The position numbers and the translations under genes are program-made. Of a stretch of 64,000 nucleotides of DNA, positions 45,499 through 57,395 are shown piece after piece (positions within the stretch are counted from its first letter, which is position 1; every line of letters begins with the position of its first letter). The notes under the pieces are model-generated. The model saw only the letters and a program-made list of their open reading frames with translations. It ran no database searches and was not told where the DNA came from. The DNA lies in the NCBI GenBank assembly GCA_020055645.1, contig CM034550.1, positions 13,343,001-13,407,000 of the forward strand, in the 5' to 3' direction. This stretch comes from Tomocerus qinae. Its lineage: Eukaryota > Arthropoda > Collembola > Entomobryomorpha > Tomoceridae.

Positions 45499-45890
45499 AA
45501 GTGCTGTTTAAAAATAGTTTTAATAAAATACTGTTGAGAAATGTTTACTTGGAAACATCTTCAGACTTGTGTGCCAAAATCTACTTGTTATTTCAATACA
45601 CTGCGTAATATTTGATGCTGCATCTCAAAGGAGGTTATGACGGATGGCTCTTGGAGTATTCAAATCAATGCATTGGACTTAAAATTCGATTCGTAATGCC
45701 ACATCGAGGAAAGTCTCATATCAATCGGATAAAAGTGACCTGTTGTAGGATTCTTCAATGTATTGATTTGAAACTCAGAGAGTGAGATACAGTCCCTTTC
45801 TAAAGATATTTTGTCAATCCTCAAGAAGATAAAGAGCATATAGCAAGTTCATTACATAGAATCCAGTGGTACACAAGAATAGCAACTGAA
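45499..45890. other. Spacer between BTB and tetraspanin genes
   Basis: 3' flank of the BTB gene (AATAAA-like AATAAAATA near 45521) and presumed promoter of the tetraspanin gene. No other feature was seen. Confidence 0.5.
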
Positions 45891-47681
45891 ATGTGCACGA
45901 AAATAGGAGTGTTCAAGTTTTGTATCACAATATCATCTGTAAAATAACTTTGCATTTAACCAAAACTTACCATAAATTAAGTACATTCAAAGGAACAATC
46001 CGTGAAATAATATTTTGTTTCGTTTCCAGCACTATGCGTATCTCATGACTATATATTTGGTTTACGTTTACTCTTTATACGAAGATTTACCTCCTTTCAA
46101 ACACTATCACGTAGGATTTTGGCTCAATTTAGTCGGATTGACATGGACTATGATTTATATGCATTCACTGGACTACATACTGAAAAAACACCTCCGAAGT
46201 TTTCGTTTAAATGTTTTTGTAGGTCACATAAATATTAGAACATGCAGTTTAGGCTTTATGATCCACATAAATGAATTCTATGAATGTACTATCTTAAAAT
46301 GATTTAATATTAAAAAATATTTGATGATTCTAAGATGGTCATCGGCATATTGGCGGTATTATCATTCAGTGTTGGTTCAACGTGGCTTTGGCGAACTGGT
46401 ACACATAAGGTAAAGTAGTTCTTGTTCTGAATTTCATGTAATCATGCATCATTTTCATCAAAAATCAAATCGTCAATTAGATTACCAAAATACATTTCCT
46501 TTGAGCAAGCTGAAATTATTATAATTCTCATTTAGGAGGATATGGTTGAATTTTCTGCCAACTATTTCAAAAAATATAACAAAATCCCGCCATATCTTGA
46601 TAATTTTCAGAATGACTTTGTGAGTTTGGCAAGATATTTTAAATAATCATTTTTAAATCTTGGCTTTTGCGTGCTTAAGTGCAACGTGCAACAAGTTAAT
46701 TCGTAGAATATATTTTAGAAATGCTGTGGGGTCAAGGATTACACAGACTATAAAAATAAATCCGTTTTCTTCGCCCAGGAAGGTAAATTGAAAATTGTGA
46801 AAGAAATTGACAAAAATCACAAAGATTGGCATATATATGTTAAAAACAAAGACCTGGATAGACATTATTCAGAAGAGGTAAGCACATTCCGCGTTCCCCG
46901 GAGCTGTTGCCTATTACATACCAGAAGAACAAATACATCATGCGGAGATCACATACTTTTATATAATCCTAAAGATGAATGGGAATATCCACATAGTGCA
47001 GAAGTCAAATTGAACACCATTGAGAGGGTTAGTCTTAGAATAAACGTTTGAATTGCGAAAAGATTCATTTTCATTAATAAACGATTATTTTCAGGGCTGC
47101 TTTGATACATACAAAGATGTGATAACTACAGACGCGTATTTTTACTCTTGGTAAGATTGCAATAATTTGTAATTACGCTCCAGAATGTTGATTTACATCC
47201 GGGGTTTAAGTGCTACAATCTTTTCAGGAACGTGTGGCCCTTAGGATTTTTCAATCATATCTTGACAGTCCTGTCTGTTGTGATCATCTATTTTTTGTGG
47301 AAGATCATCATTAGAAATATGATTTACTTGTGGGTAGCAGAATTACCGTATCGCTACTACGAGGAATCCGATTCAAGCTCATCTTCTAATAATGAAAATG
47401 AGAGCGTAAATCCTTCAATTGTTTCTGTAAAACAAAATCCACTACCTGTCAACGATTCCAAAATGTCTTCTAAAGGAGGATTTTCAATTGGAACGTTTGC
47501 TAACTCAAGGCTTAATCTTTATCGTGAAAATTCGCAAAATCTTAACGATGCAGACGATACGACTGTACAATCGTCTGCAGTTAGTGCATTTCACAATGCA
47601 TCAATTGTATATGTACCTCCGCAATCTGATGTAACTATTGGTTCGTCAGTTCTTCCGAATAACACGATCAAAAAGGGGTGA
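45891..47681 (+). CDS. Tetraspanin-like membrane protein, seven exons
   Basis: Exons 45891-45938, 46030-46218, 46335-46409, 46536-46619, 46719-47027, 47095-47150 and 47228-47681 join in phase to 404 residues. Four hydrophobic segments are visible: around the exon 1/2 junction (CITISSHYAYLMTIYLVYV), GFWLNLVGLTWTMIYM, MVIGILAVLSFSVGSTWLW, and FFNHILTVLSVVIIYFLW. The large extracellular loop has the tetraspanin cysteine signature: CCG at 134-136, RSCC near 192, and GC at 236-237. The 120-residue Ser/Asn-rich cytosolic tail is long for the family. The gene sits between two MATH-BTB genes, all on the plus strand. The exon 2 donor (GTAGGT) and exon 3 acceptor (TTCTAAG) are the weakest junctions. 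Confidence 0.82.
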
Positions 47682-48165
47682 AATCATGATAATTCATAAT
47701 GATATCAAAACAACAATGTACTCTATACATAATATGTTTACTACTTACTATGTAATTCGTAAGTTTCATTGTTTAATAGTTAAATACGATCGCTGTAGTA
47801 AACAAACATCTTCGTAATATGGGAGAAAATTATTTTGATCGAGTTTCATGTAGGAGCATTTTAAATGTCATTTAAATACTACACACAAACATGCACATTC
47901 CTAAACCGCTGTGTACTTGGACGTAATAGACTTTGACAGTTTGTAGAATTTTCTATTTTGAAATATTTGAAATATTTCAATTTTTAAAGTAAAAGCACTG
48001 GCCTACTCAGTAGCCTGTCCCTATGACATCATTTCCTTCGTCCTCTTTTGTGTTGAAATTGTTTATTCTTCAAAATTCGTCTTCACCAAAGTAGTTCAAA
48101 TTGCTTATGAACTTTATTCTCCGATTTCTTTCATCATTCATTCAAGTCTTCTGAATAATACGACA
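47682..48165. other. Spacer with presumed promoter of the intronless BTB gene
   Basis: AT-rich; includes a palindromic TTGAAATATTTGAAATATTTCAA stretch near 47958. Nothing else was recognised. Confidence 0.45.
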
Positions 48166-49242
48166 ATGGCGGAGGATCGTCAAGAAGTCGAAAATAATTT
48201 CGGTTTGAACAATATCGATTGTATGGCAGTCAATGAGTTAAAAGAAGGTCATGTATTCTCTTTTCGCTGGGAAGTAAGAAGCTTTGAAGATCGTTTTCTA
48301 AAGCCTACTTCTACTGCATTGAATTTAAAATCACCCACTTTCATCGATGACGAAGAGGAAACGGAACATCATTGGCAGGTGGAGTTAATAGTGGATAAGG
48401 ATGCTAAGAGAATCTCAATGCCATTGCATTTGGTAAATATTAAGAAACCAACAACTGTAAAAATTCACATGGATATTCTCGGCATGAAAACAAATCGAAT
48501 GAGTGAAAACCTTTTGTGCACAATCACTCCCCCTGAAGGAATTACCCCGATGTTTCATATTTCAATCCAGGATTTACTTGACCCTAAAAACACTTTGTTG
48601 AATGATGGCTCCTTCAAAATTCAGTGCCAAATACGTGAAGTTCAAATAGATCAACCTGTAATCAGTGTTATAAAACCCAAAGCTGAGAAAAAAGCACTAG
48701 AACAGAAACGTGATCTGATTTCGGACTTGAAAAACTTGCTGGAATCGTCGGCTCTATCTGATGTCGAAATCAAAACAGGAACAGCTACCTTGAAAGCACA
48801 CAAAGCTATACTCTCATGCCGAAGTCCTGTTTTCGCAGCTATGTTTCAAACGGAAATGTCTGAATCACGAACAAACACTATCGAGATATTGGATTTTGAC
48901 AGTGAAATCGTAAAGGGAATGTTGCAGTACATCTACACTGGCCAATTGCCCCAGTTGTTTCTACAGGATCACTCCCTCGAACTTTTAAAAATAGCGAACA
49001 AGTACGACGTGAAAGGACTGAAGAATGATGCGGAGGAAAATATTATTGAGATCCTCACCGTGGAGAATGTTGCGGAGTTCCTTATTTTTGGTTATATGAA
49101 CAACGCATTGAATTTAAAGGCTAGAGCCTTCAAATTTCTCAAATTGAACAAAACAGAAGTTCAGAAAACTGATGGATATCAAAAACTACTACAAAGCAAC
49201 CACTCCGTGCAGATATTTAAAGATCTCTTCGAAGATAATTGA
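48166..49242 (+). CDS. MATH-BTB (SPOP/TDPOZ-like) protein, intronless
   Basis: One exon of 358 codons. Residues of about 25-160 are MATH-like (FSFRWEVRSFEDR, then HWQVELIVD and SFKIQCQIREV). Residues of about 195-295 are a well-conserved BTB (LSDVEIKTGTATLKAHKAIL, then RSPVFAAMFQTEMSES, IEILDFDSEIVKGMLQYIYTG, ELLKIANKYDVKGLK). The rest is BACK-like (NIIEILTVENVAEFLIFGYM) and ends KDLFEDN. It is the most canonical of the three BTB paralogues here, keeping the AILS-RSPVF motif. Its lack of introns, where both neighbours have one inside the BTB, suggests origin as a retrocopy, or intron loss. Likely a CUL3 adaptor by family; the substrate is unknown. Confidence 0.93.
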   Translation: MAEDRQEVENNFGLNNIDCMAVNELKEGHVFSFRWEVRSFEDRFLKPTSTALNLKSPTFIDDEEETEHHWQVELIVDKDAKRISMPLHLVNIKKPTTVKIHMDILGMKTNRMSENLLCTITPPEGITPMFHISIQDLLDPKNTLLNDGSFKIQCQIREVQIDQPVISVIKPKAEKKALEQKRDLISDLKNLLESSALSDVEIKTGTATLKAHKAILSCRSPVFAAMFQTEMSESRTNTIEILDFDSEIVKGMLQYIYTGQLPQLFLQDHSLELLKIANKYDVKGLKNDAEENIIEILTVENVAEFLIFGYMNNALNLKARAFKFLKLNKTEVQKTDGYQKLLQSNHSVQIFKDLFEDN

Positions 49243-49780
49243 TAAACAGTGGATCTGAAGTAAGCAAAGCAATTGAAATATTTGGCATTCCCAACAGTGC
49301 AGTGTGGATATGTGAATCTTTATAGCTTAAGTATTTAATGGAACTATCAGGTAATTCATTATCTGTAAATGCAATTACAAATTACAAACAACCAACAACC
49401 AAAGAAATTATGTACAATTACAATAGGAAAAAATTCCTATTTGTTAAAAAAGTGTAAATTAGGCAGCATGTAATATTTATGTGGTATTTGTTGTTGATTT
49501 TAGGATAATAAAATGATTAGAATTTATCCGAGTGGAATTTAAGAATCTGTTATTAATGCACATAATTATATAGTATACGATAGCAATTGGTTTTCAGTAA
49601 ACTTTCGAATGTTTATTATTACACGCTATGAATGATAATGGTAATGGTTAAAATAACTGAAACCACAATAATCGCTACTTTTTCCTAGTCGCATCTTTTT
49701 TACACATTGAAAAAATCAATTTTGTTTGCACACCTAAATTAACTAAAATGGATGTACTCGGAAGTTCTTTGTAGAATTAA
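49243..49780. other. Convergent 3' flanks
   Basis: Lies between the ends of the BTB gene (plus) and the acidic-protein gene (minus). AT-rich with AATAAAATG near 49506. No coding frame. Confidence 0.5.
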
Positions 49781-50628
49781 CTAAGATTTCACTTGATAAT
49801 CGACTTTCGATTTTTTAGCAGAAGGTGGAGAATCGTCGGAGAGTGCCAAATCGCCATTTTCTGGTTTTAGACTCGATATTCTTTTCAACAAACTATTAGA
49901 GTTCTCAATACCTATAGCTTCTTCGTCCCCTGTCCCGGATTGACTATCGCAAATAGTTTTTCCTTGTTCCTTTTCCAAAATAAGATCATCTTCTGCTATA
50001 TCAGTATTAGGAGGTACTACGAATTGTTGTGTCTGTATCATAGCTTCCTCACTGGATTCCGATTCATTTTTCAATTGCAGTTCAAGACTTTCTGCTCATT
50101 GGAAAAAATACTCTTGTAGTTAAATAAATTCTTTATATTCTATTTCTATTAAAAATTCAGACAGAATTGTTTAAATGTTTATGACTTTTGCATTAGGCTG
50201 ATTATAATATGAAAGTTACTGACGCCTGCGCAGAGTTTCACAAATTCCATCTAGTGTAGGAACCGATGGAAGGACATGGAATTTAAGCCAGTAACTTAGT
50301 GTGGTAGCTAGCATCAGAAGACACTGATTGTCTTTGTCGATTTCTGCACAATTGAATTCACTTGAATTACATTTATGTATTTTTGTTGAAATATCGGAGA
50401 CAGAAGAGATAAGTATAGTGCAATTTTGTTTAGTGAAATTGTAGCTGTAATAATGTTATCATTACCATTAGTCACTTTATCCATAGCTTTTTCACCACTA
50501 CTTGGAATATCATTATCAGTCTCTTTTATCGACAACATTGCGAGAGGATTTATTATAGAATCTTCAGCAACAGTATTACATGGTTCATCTTCCGAATGCT
50601 GATGTTGGTGAGTTACATTTGAATCCAT
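49781..50628 (-). CDS. Hypothetical acidic, disordered protein (157 residues, two exons)
   Basis: Exon 1 is 50628-50466 (starts MDSNVTHQHQHSEDEPCN) and exon 2 is 50091-49781, joined in phase across a 374-bp intron with G|GTAATG donor and GAGCAG acceptor. The protein is rich in Glu, Ser, Asp and Gln, has no membrane segment, and ends with a basic patch (PPSAKKSKVDYQVKS) that could be a nuclear localisation signal. Low-complexity composition suggests intrinsic disorder. It is the only minus-strand gene inside the BTB-tetraspanin cluster. I do not recognise the family. Confidence 0.65.
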
Positions 50629-51162
50629 TTCAAAACGATTTTACCCAAACTATTGCCGCATGGACAAAAATGAAATTAGATTGAACAAATTCTGTGTTCT
50701 CCTTTTACAAGAAGTCTGCGAAAACCGTGAGTGCGAATAAAACAAAAGAATTGAGTGACCGTGGCCGAATCGGCCAAGAAAAGGAAAGTTATTGACTGTT
50801 ATGAGCTATGAATTAACGTATCTTCTCGCCATAGGTAACGAAAAACGTGACTATCGATCATGCCAAAAAAATCTAAAAACGGTCCATTTTTTATCTGAGG
50901 GGGGCTCAATCAATGAACTATGGGAGGGAGACTTCTTTGTGTAAATTTTTATGCCAGTGAAAGTGTACTTGTCAAATGTAAACCTAGCATAATTGACACG
51001 TATAAATAAGTTATGGATAAAGTAGGATGGAATTAATCATTTCCGTGCATTAGATGATAACCAACCAAAATATCTAATTCAAAAAAGGAAAATAACACAT
51101 CATTGGATATTTATTTCACGGAGGCAATTTTTATTTGAGTGACGAATTCAACCTCAAGAAAA
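50629..51162. other. Divergent promoter region
   Basis: Separates the minus-strand acidic-protein gene from the plus-strand tetraspanin gene. It contains the near-palindrome GGCCGAATCGGCC near 50763. No coding frame. Confidence 0.45.
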
Positions 51163-53613
51163 ATGAAATTAATTTACAAAATCTTGTACATAAATATTCT
51201 CATATTTGTGGTTTGTGCAATAATACGATATGTATGATATAATATCCATAAATCAGTTCTGCGAATTGTGTAATTTAAAGTAGTTGCATTTGCATTTATT
51301 TCTATGATGAAACGAAAAGTTTTTTTTCTAATTACAGATAGAATGTTGGCTATCCTTGATATTCTTACTTACGTCACATGAGATTATGCACGGTTATCCC
51401 CCAACAGAATATCTCCAAATATTCTTTTGGTGGGAATATGGAACTGTATTTCTGTGCCACATCTTTGTCATCTTTCTCTGTCTCGCCATTGCCGCAAAAG
51501 GATCCAGCAAAATATGCTTCATAATTGTATTTAGTGATTTTGAACACTAAATTAACCATTTTTAAATCCTCAGTCATCCATTAGCTTCCTATTGTAACAT
51601 TAAGAGCCAATGGAAGCCATTATTTGACAGGAAACATAATTGTTATTATTTTATTTATGTTTACAATTTTCAGCAGGATTATAATTTACTATGTTCTATG
51701 TGTTGTAGGCGTGGGTTGGATTCTTCATATGTCTTATATTTTGTGTTCTGTCTCTTATTCTTGTATATTTCGAAGTAACACATGAAGATATGGAAACATA
51801 TTCAAAAGAGTATTTTAAGAAATGGCATAAACTCCCTAGTTTTCTGGATAGTAAGCTTAAAATCGATGGAATCTACAAAATGTTAATAATAATAAGCCGG
51901 AAGTGATTGAACATTTTATGTATTTTCAGATTTTCAGCAGCAATTTGTATGTGATCTTACTTCATGTCGTAATTGAGAAAACTAAAATTTTGTAGCTAAA
52001 ATGTTTTAATGGGGAGTGTATACCTTATTGAGTTAATGCAAAACTATTTTACAGTATTGTTGCGGTATTCGTAATTATTTGGACTATCAACCTGGTGGAA
52101 TAATGCCTTATCCTGGGAAGACATATTTTAAAATAAAAGAATTAACGAAAGAACGAATAACAACGACAACTAAACCAACAACAACCACACCTGAGTACTA
52201 TCAGACCCAAGGTTTCCCCCTTAGACCTTAGTTAAAACTTCATTTACTTTTCACTTCCTCCTGAAAAGAGGACTATTCAGTTACTAATTTTACCTAAAAT
52301 TCAAATTTCTCTCATCTGGGAAAACGCACTTATTTATTTAATGCATGGTCCTTTGCGGAGGAAGTGAAAAGTAAGTGACACTTTATCTGGGGTTTTAGAA
52401 ACTACAGTTGCTTCAACAAATGCTACTGCGAAACCTAGTACGAAAACGAGTGCGAAAACTAGTAAACGCCCTAAAACTCCGGAAGAAAAATTTAATATAA
52501 TTGAGACAGAAGATATACTTCCTGCATTTAATGTTCCACCTTCTTGTTGCGCATTTGGACCTTACGAGTCTTTAGAAGGCGAAACGTGTGGGGAAGGTAT
52601 AATTTTTATTCAATAATCATTATGAAATGCAAAGTAATAGATCTTGAATCAATAATAAAATTAACTATCTCTTTTTATGATCAGCTATTGTCGTAGGACT
52701 GAATGACGAACAAAAAGTCAACAATATATTTCAGGTATGGTATAACCTCTTAAATATAATTTACTTTATTTAATTTTTCGAATCCCGATGCGTTTTTAGT
52801 TTTTTTTAAATGACACTTGCAGTGTTGCACTCATTATGTGAACAAGGACGAATGTTTTACTTTCTAAACATTTTATTTTCCTAATTGAAATGTAAAATAT
52901 ATATGGTATAGATATGAGAATTATTTATACAAAAGAAATATAAATGTTTTAAATGAATTACAGGGATGCTTCAATCTAATACATCGTTTTACTACTACTA
53001 CTATTGTTGACAATTTTATTAAAAACGATCCTGACGATATTTCGGTATGGTTAAACTAGACCTTCAACGTTTATTATTATTTTGTTTTGCTCGCACGAAG
53101 TAGCTATATATAACCTTTTGTTATTAATTACAGATGTGGTGGTTGTTATATGTAAGTAAATTTTTTAAACTTTGAAATGTTAGGCATTTGATGTGATATT
53201 AGGTGAAAAAGAAACTATTTCACGTGAGCGAGTTTCTTTTCAATAATTTTACCTACGTAATATTTTCTGTTATATAGCTGATGAAAACACTACCGAGCTT
53301 CAAAGCGGCTCATGGTTTTGCGATAGCATTTTTTGCCTTGTTCGTATTCAAAAAGCGATCAACACCTGTACATGTGAAACCAGGTACCAATGTGATGGAC
53401 GACATTGACATGGATGATTTAGAAGATGAAGATTTTATAGCAGATGAAGCCGAAGTGATAATTCCTACTTCAGCCGTTGCTTTGGGCGTCGATCCAAACG
53501 ATCCTTTAGTACACCGAAAACATCCAACGATTATCGTGCATGAAACGGGTAGACTTGTAAAAGAGCGCAATTCCAAATATTCATTCAGCGATGATATGGA
53601 ACCACCGAAGTGA
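51163..53613 (+). CDS. Tetraspanin-like membrane protein with Thr-rich loop, ten exons
   Basis: Exons 51163-51231, 51338-51526, 51709-51850, 51930-51946, 52055-52211, 52399-52596, 52685-52734, 52964-53044, 53134-53151 and 53278-53613 join in phase to 418 residues. Transmembrane segments: KILYINILIFVVCAII, GTVFLCHIFVIFLCLAIAA, GFFICLIFCVLSLILVYF and AAHGFAIAFFALFVF. Loop cysteines: CCG at 141-143, SCC at 240-242, GC at 275-276. Residues of about 170-215 of the loop are Thr/Lys-rich (TTTTKPTTTTPEYY, then AKPSTKTSAKTSKRPKTPEE), a probable mucin-like insertion. Two exons are tiny (17 and 18 bp). Exon 2 is 189 bp, exactly as in the paralogue at 45891, supporting common descent. The acidic cytosolic tail contains DDIDMDDLEDED. 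Confidence 0.85.
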
Positions 53614-54297
53614 TGAATGCTGAAGATCTTACGGTGTATAAGTTGTTAACTGGCTGGATGTGTATGGGTTGACTCAGGGTTGACTGGACTTTCCCCTAGT
53701 GAAAGCGAGGGAAAGCATTTCCATTCCAATAAATTGAATTTCAATCCATGAATTTTGATGATAAATGTTAATTTGTAAAGAGGTTACTATAGAAAAGTAT
53801 TAAATAGAAACGAACAGTTTCATAACTAGCGCTGAAATTATCAACGCAAAGAAAAACAATGAATTGTCACCACCGGCCAATTTCGGTTCTAGTAGTAAGA
53901 CATAATTTGATTTCCTCTGCCCAGATTTTTAGATTTTAGTTCTTGCAGTCCCCTCAATTCTCATCGTCATCAAACTACAGAAAATATTTTTATAATTAGC
54001 AAGTAGATCAGCAACAGAAGTTCCGGTCAGCCATCATAAATTCTCTAAGAAAGCTGCAGAAGGGTGATGAAACCCGTAAGAATTTATAATTTAAGCCATT
54101 CCTTACCTTAATTAACAATAATCATCAAATTACTATAAAAATGATTAATTTACATACAATTTGTCGCAATTTAAGTATACATTAGTTGGGGATTTATCGT
54201 CATAATGAAGGCAATGTATAATTTGTATATTATTATGATTTTTCAATAGCAGTGCTAGTGGCCTAGTACTTTTATTCGATTAATATTACTGATCAAT
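53614..54297. other. Spacer between tetraspanin and BTB genes
   Basis: Contains a short duplication (GTTGACTCAGGGTTGACTGG near 53670). An alternative first exon of the next gene, ATGAAACCC followed by a GTAAGA donor at 54067-54075, is possible. Otherwise non-coding. Confidence 0.45.
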
Positions 54298-55881
54298 ATG
54301 TTTTCTTCATTTCAGGTCAAGGAGTTCACCCAATTATGTTTGAATCGTAAATTAACTCTACGCTCTGTAGACTGCAAGAATGAAGTAAGGAAATGGACCA
54401 ACACCAATAATATTTTAGGAGCAAATGGGGACAATGAATACAGACATTGTTTCAGAGGCGAAATGAATCTTGTTGTTGATGCAAATGAAACCTCAGCATT
54501 GTCAATGTAAGTGTTTATTTTTCCAGTGTAATTAGTAAAAAATTAAATTTGAATATTAAATTTCATCCATAATCATTTTTATAGACTTTTCGTTGTTACA
54601 AATCAAAACGGACAGCAAGGAATTCTCAGTGTGTATGGATTAGGCGATAAGAATTGCAGATTTGCTGACAAATTCATTTACGCTAGCTTGGACATTTCCT
54701 TTGTGGATTCTGAACAAACTCTAAAATTCAATCGAGGTTTGCATTTTGTGACAAAGATAATATACCCAAAGTTTCCATAGACACTTTATTGGGAGATTTA
54801 TTGTTTTCTTGTGTACAAATAGATATTTACATCAACTTGGATGCTACTTGTGAGAACGGCTGTTCATTTTCGCACGGAAAAGGCGCAGAGTGTTGGACTG
54901 AGTCTTTCATCGACTTTGAAGATATTCAAAGTGTCGTCAGCATTTCTCCTGAGGGCACACTATTGGATCTGGACACTGGTGTGTGGGTGAAAAGTTTTAA
55001 AGCCGAGATATTTATGGTGGTCACCGTGTGCTTATCATCAAGAACCACACACGATTTTTTAGCAGAGCCTTCTGCACTACCCAAAATGTCGTCACCAGCT
55101 ATCCTATCGAAATTGCTCAAGAGGATTTTGGAAAGGAAATTGAATTGTGATGTGGTCATCAAGGTGGATCAAGCAGACTTCCCTGCACACATGGCGATCT
55201 TGTCAGGTTAGAATAAAAATCAGTTACAATAGCGCCCTGATTGTTTTATACTAACCTTTCTTTGACCTTGAATAGAGTTAGTGTTAAGATTATGTGTCAA
55301 ACTGAAAAAGGATTTATACAATTCTTTGTAATTTTTATTAATAGCTAACAGCCCAGTTTTTGCTGCCATGTTTCAAACGGATATGATGGAAAAGAACACG
55401 GGAGTTGTGAGAATTGAAGATATGAGTCCTAAAGCGGTAGACGCGATGTTACATTTCCTCTACTACAGGAACATGGAGAAAATCGAGACAAATGTTGATA
55501 TTGCTTTGGAGGTTCTCCGTGCTGCTGATAAATACGATATTCCCGATATGAAGTTTACGGTCACTGCATTTCTCTGTGAGGAGTCCCCGAAACAGTTCCC
55601 AATGCTCACTATTTTGGAAATGTATCTTTATGGTCATGAGTTGGATATTGGAGAAATCAAATCAAAAGCTCTAGTAGTACTTAAAGACAAAGTGTAAGTT
55701 TATTTTGCATAACTATTCACTCGAAAACATTCATTCCCTAATGAATTGTGTATCTATTGCTTTTAGGAGAGCGAATACAAACACTTACGACTCAAAGCAA
55801 TGTGAAATCTTCAGAAACTTTGTTAAGGAAAACAGTTCAATAGTATCACATTTGCTTCTGGATTTGGCATCCTTGCCATGA
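54298..55881 (+). CDS. MATH-BTB (SPOP/TDPOZ-like) protein, five exons
   Basis: Exons 54298-54506, 54585-54736, 54781-55206, 55345-55693 and 55767-55881 join in phase to 416 residues, almost the length of the paralogue at 43801. The ATG at 54298 is in frame and gives that length. A splice acceptor at 54315 could instead join an upstream mini-exon. The N-terminal half is a diverged MATH-like region with many Cys. The BTB starts near residue 245 (LNCDVVIKVDQADFPAHMAIL) and continues SPVFAAMFQTDMMEKNTGVV, AMLHFLYY and LRAADKYDIPDMK. The intron after AILS is shared with the paralogue at 43801. Intron 3 is only 44 bp. Likely a CUL3 adaptor by family. Confidence 0.85.
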
Positions 55882-56173
55882 ACTCTCTTACAATGTTATA
55901 AACATTTCTCTTCATATGGGTCTCTTCCGTACTCCGTGCTTATAAATGATTGTAGAATGTATTTATTGATATGTGTATATGATGATATGACATAACCGTG
56001 ACTGTGACTGTTAGCTGTAATGAATTAGTGTTGCTGATCTGACATAATGGATAAAAAAATAAATGCGCTATGTAGTACGCTTACGCAATTCTGAAATTTA
56101 CAAATGTATTGTTCTTGTTGGGATTTATTTATTTAGGTTTATTTTATTGTGTATTAGTTGTTTGTGTGTCCGA
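55882..56173. other. 3' flank of the BTB gene
   Basis: Includes AATAAA-type signals near 56057. No coding frame. Confidence 0.5.
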
Positions 56174-56177
56174 TTAA

Positions 56178-56589
56178 GGGCCCAGTACCTTTAAATTTGG
56201 AAATCTCTGATGACTATCAAAATACATGTAAAAATTGCTTTACAACTCTTGGTATTCTGTCTACAGTTCTTACCCGATTTTCTTGTGTGGCACATTTTTG
56301 GAATCCTGAATATATTGTCGACCACACCATTGTACAAAATATACGATATTTAAATTTTTTAGCAGATTTTGTCGTTTACAAAATTATAATCGCAATAAGA
56401 TATATTAATGAGTAAACATATCGTATATTTTGTACAATGAGGTGGTTGACAATATATTCAGGATTCCAAAAATCTGCCACACAAGAAAATCGGGGAAGAA
56501 CTTTAGACAGAATTCCAAGAGTTGTAAAACAATTTTTACATGTATTTTGGTAGTCATCAGAGATTTCCAAATTTAAAGGTACTGGGCTC
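56178..56589. mobile_element. Palindromic element, TTAA-flanked, copy 1
   Basis: A 412-bp element whose two arms of about 170 bp are reverse complements around a loop of about 70 bp. It is bounded by TTAA at 56174-56177 and 56590-56593. Termini read G(G/A)GCCCAGTACC. TTAA target duplication is typical of piggyBac-type elements, so it may be a non-autonomous foldback of that kind. No transposase. Confidence 0.82.
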
Positions 56590-56593
56590 TTAA

Positions 56594-57395
56594 TTTGGCT
56601 TGGTTTTATGAAATACATATTGTTTGAGTTTATTATACCAGGGACTTTTTGTGGGAATTTGACATAAAAGATTGCATATGAAGCGTTGAAATGTGTTACT
56701 TATAGGTGATCCTGATTATAAAATGAAATGCATCGGTTATTGGAAGGAGAATATTATAAAGTCCTATCTCTAAAGTCCTAGCTTACAGCAGGATGCAGAC
56801 AGTTGGAATAACACAGGGTGCTGCAGTCGCCCTTGTTATGGAGGAATATGAAAGAGAATAAGAGAACGTAAGTTTTCTAAAAGCTGTAAAATGTCAAATT
56901 AAATAGAAAATCTACATTTCAATTATTTTCTACGGACTGTTTCTTGATTAATAAAATTGTATTTTCTGGGATTATAATCCCCGTTCTATGTCAAACTAAG
57001 ATATGCTATTATAGAAGACAGTTACAACTTTTTTGATTTTAATTTCCGGCAGATACCATGCAGATATGCAAAATAAATTCCTCAAGTACATACAAGTATC
57101 ATAATCACGATTACGATTAATCATTTATTCTCATCTGATGATACTTCATCATACCAATAGTTTATACAATGGCATTTATACAAGAAACGCTTTGTATTCA
57201 AATTAATTTCAATTTTGTTCAATATATAAATATAAATAGCATTTTATACTTTCTTTGCATCATCTATCATCATTACTTTTGACTTAAAAACGCACACTTT
57301 TGGATTGATAATTATAATCATAATTTAAGTAATTAAGTTACATCGAATAAGTAATAGCACCGAATTAGTTGCATGAGATTTCACTGTTTGTATCT
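56594..57395. other. Non-coding stretch, 3' flank of the basic-protein gene
   Basis: AT-rich. The right end is presumed 3' UTR of the minus-strand gene. No coding frame was recognised. Confidence 0.5.

Noticed and set aside
46876..46905. Possible donor GAAGAG|GTAAGC inside exon 5 of the first tetraspanin
   Set aside because: Reading straight through keeps the frame and provides the SCC motif of the loop. Using the donor would need an unsupported acceptor.
56158..56618. Pair of similar open frames (85 and 80 codons), also seen at 63609-63982
   Set aside because: Produced by the inverted arms of the TTAA palindrome; both strands of one arm are read.
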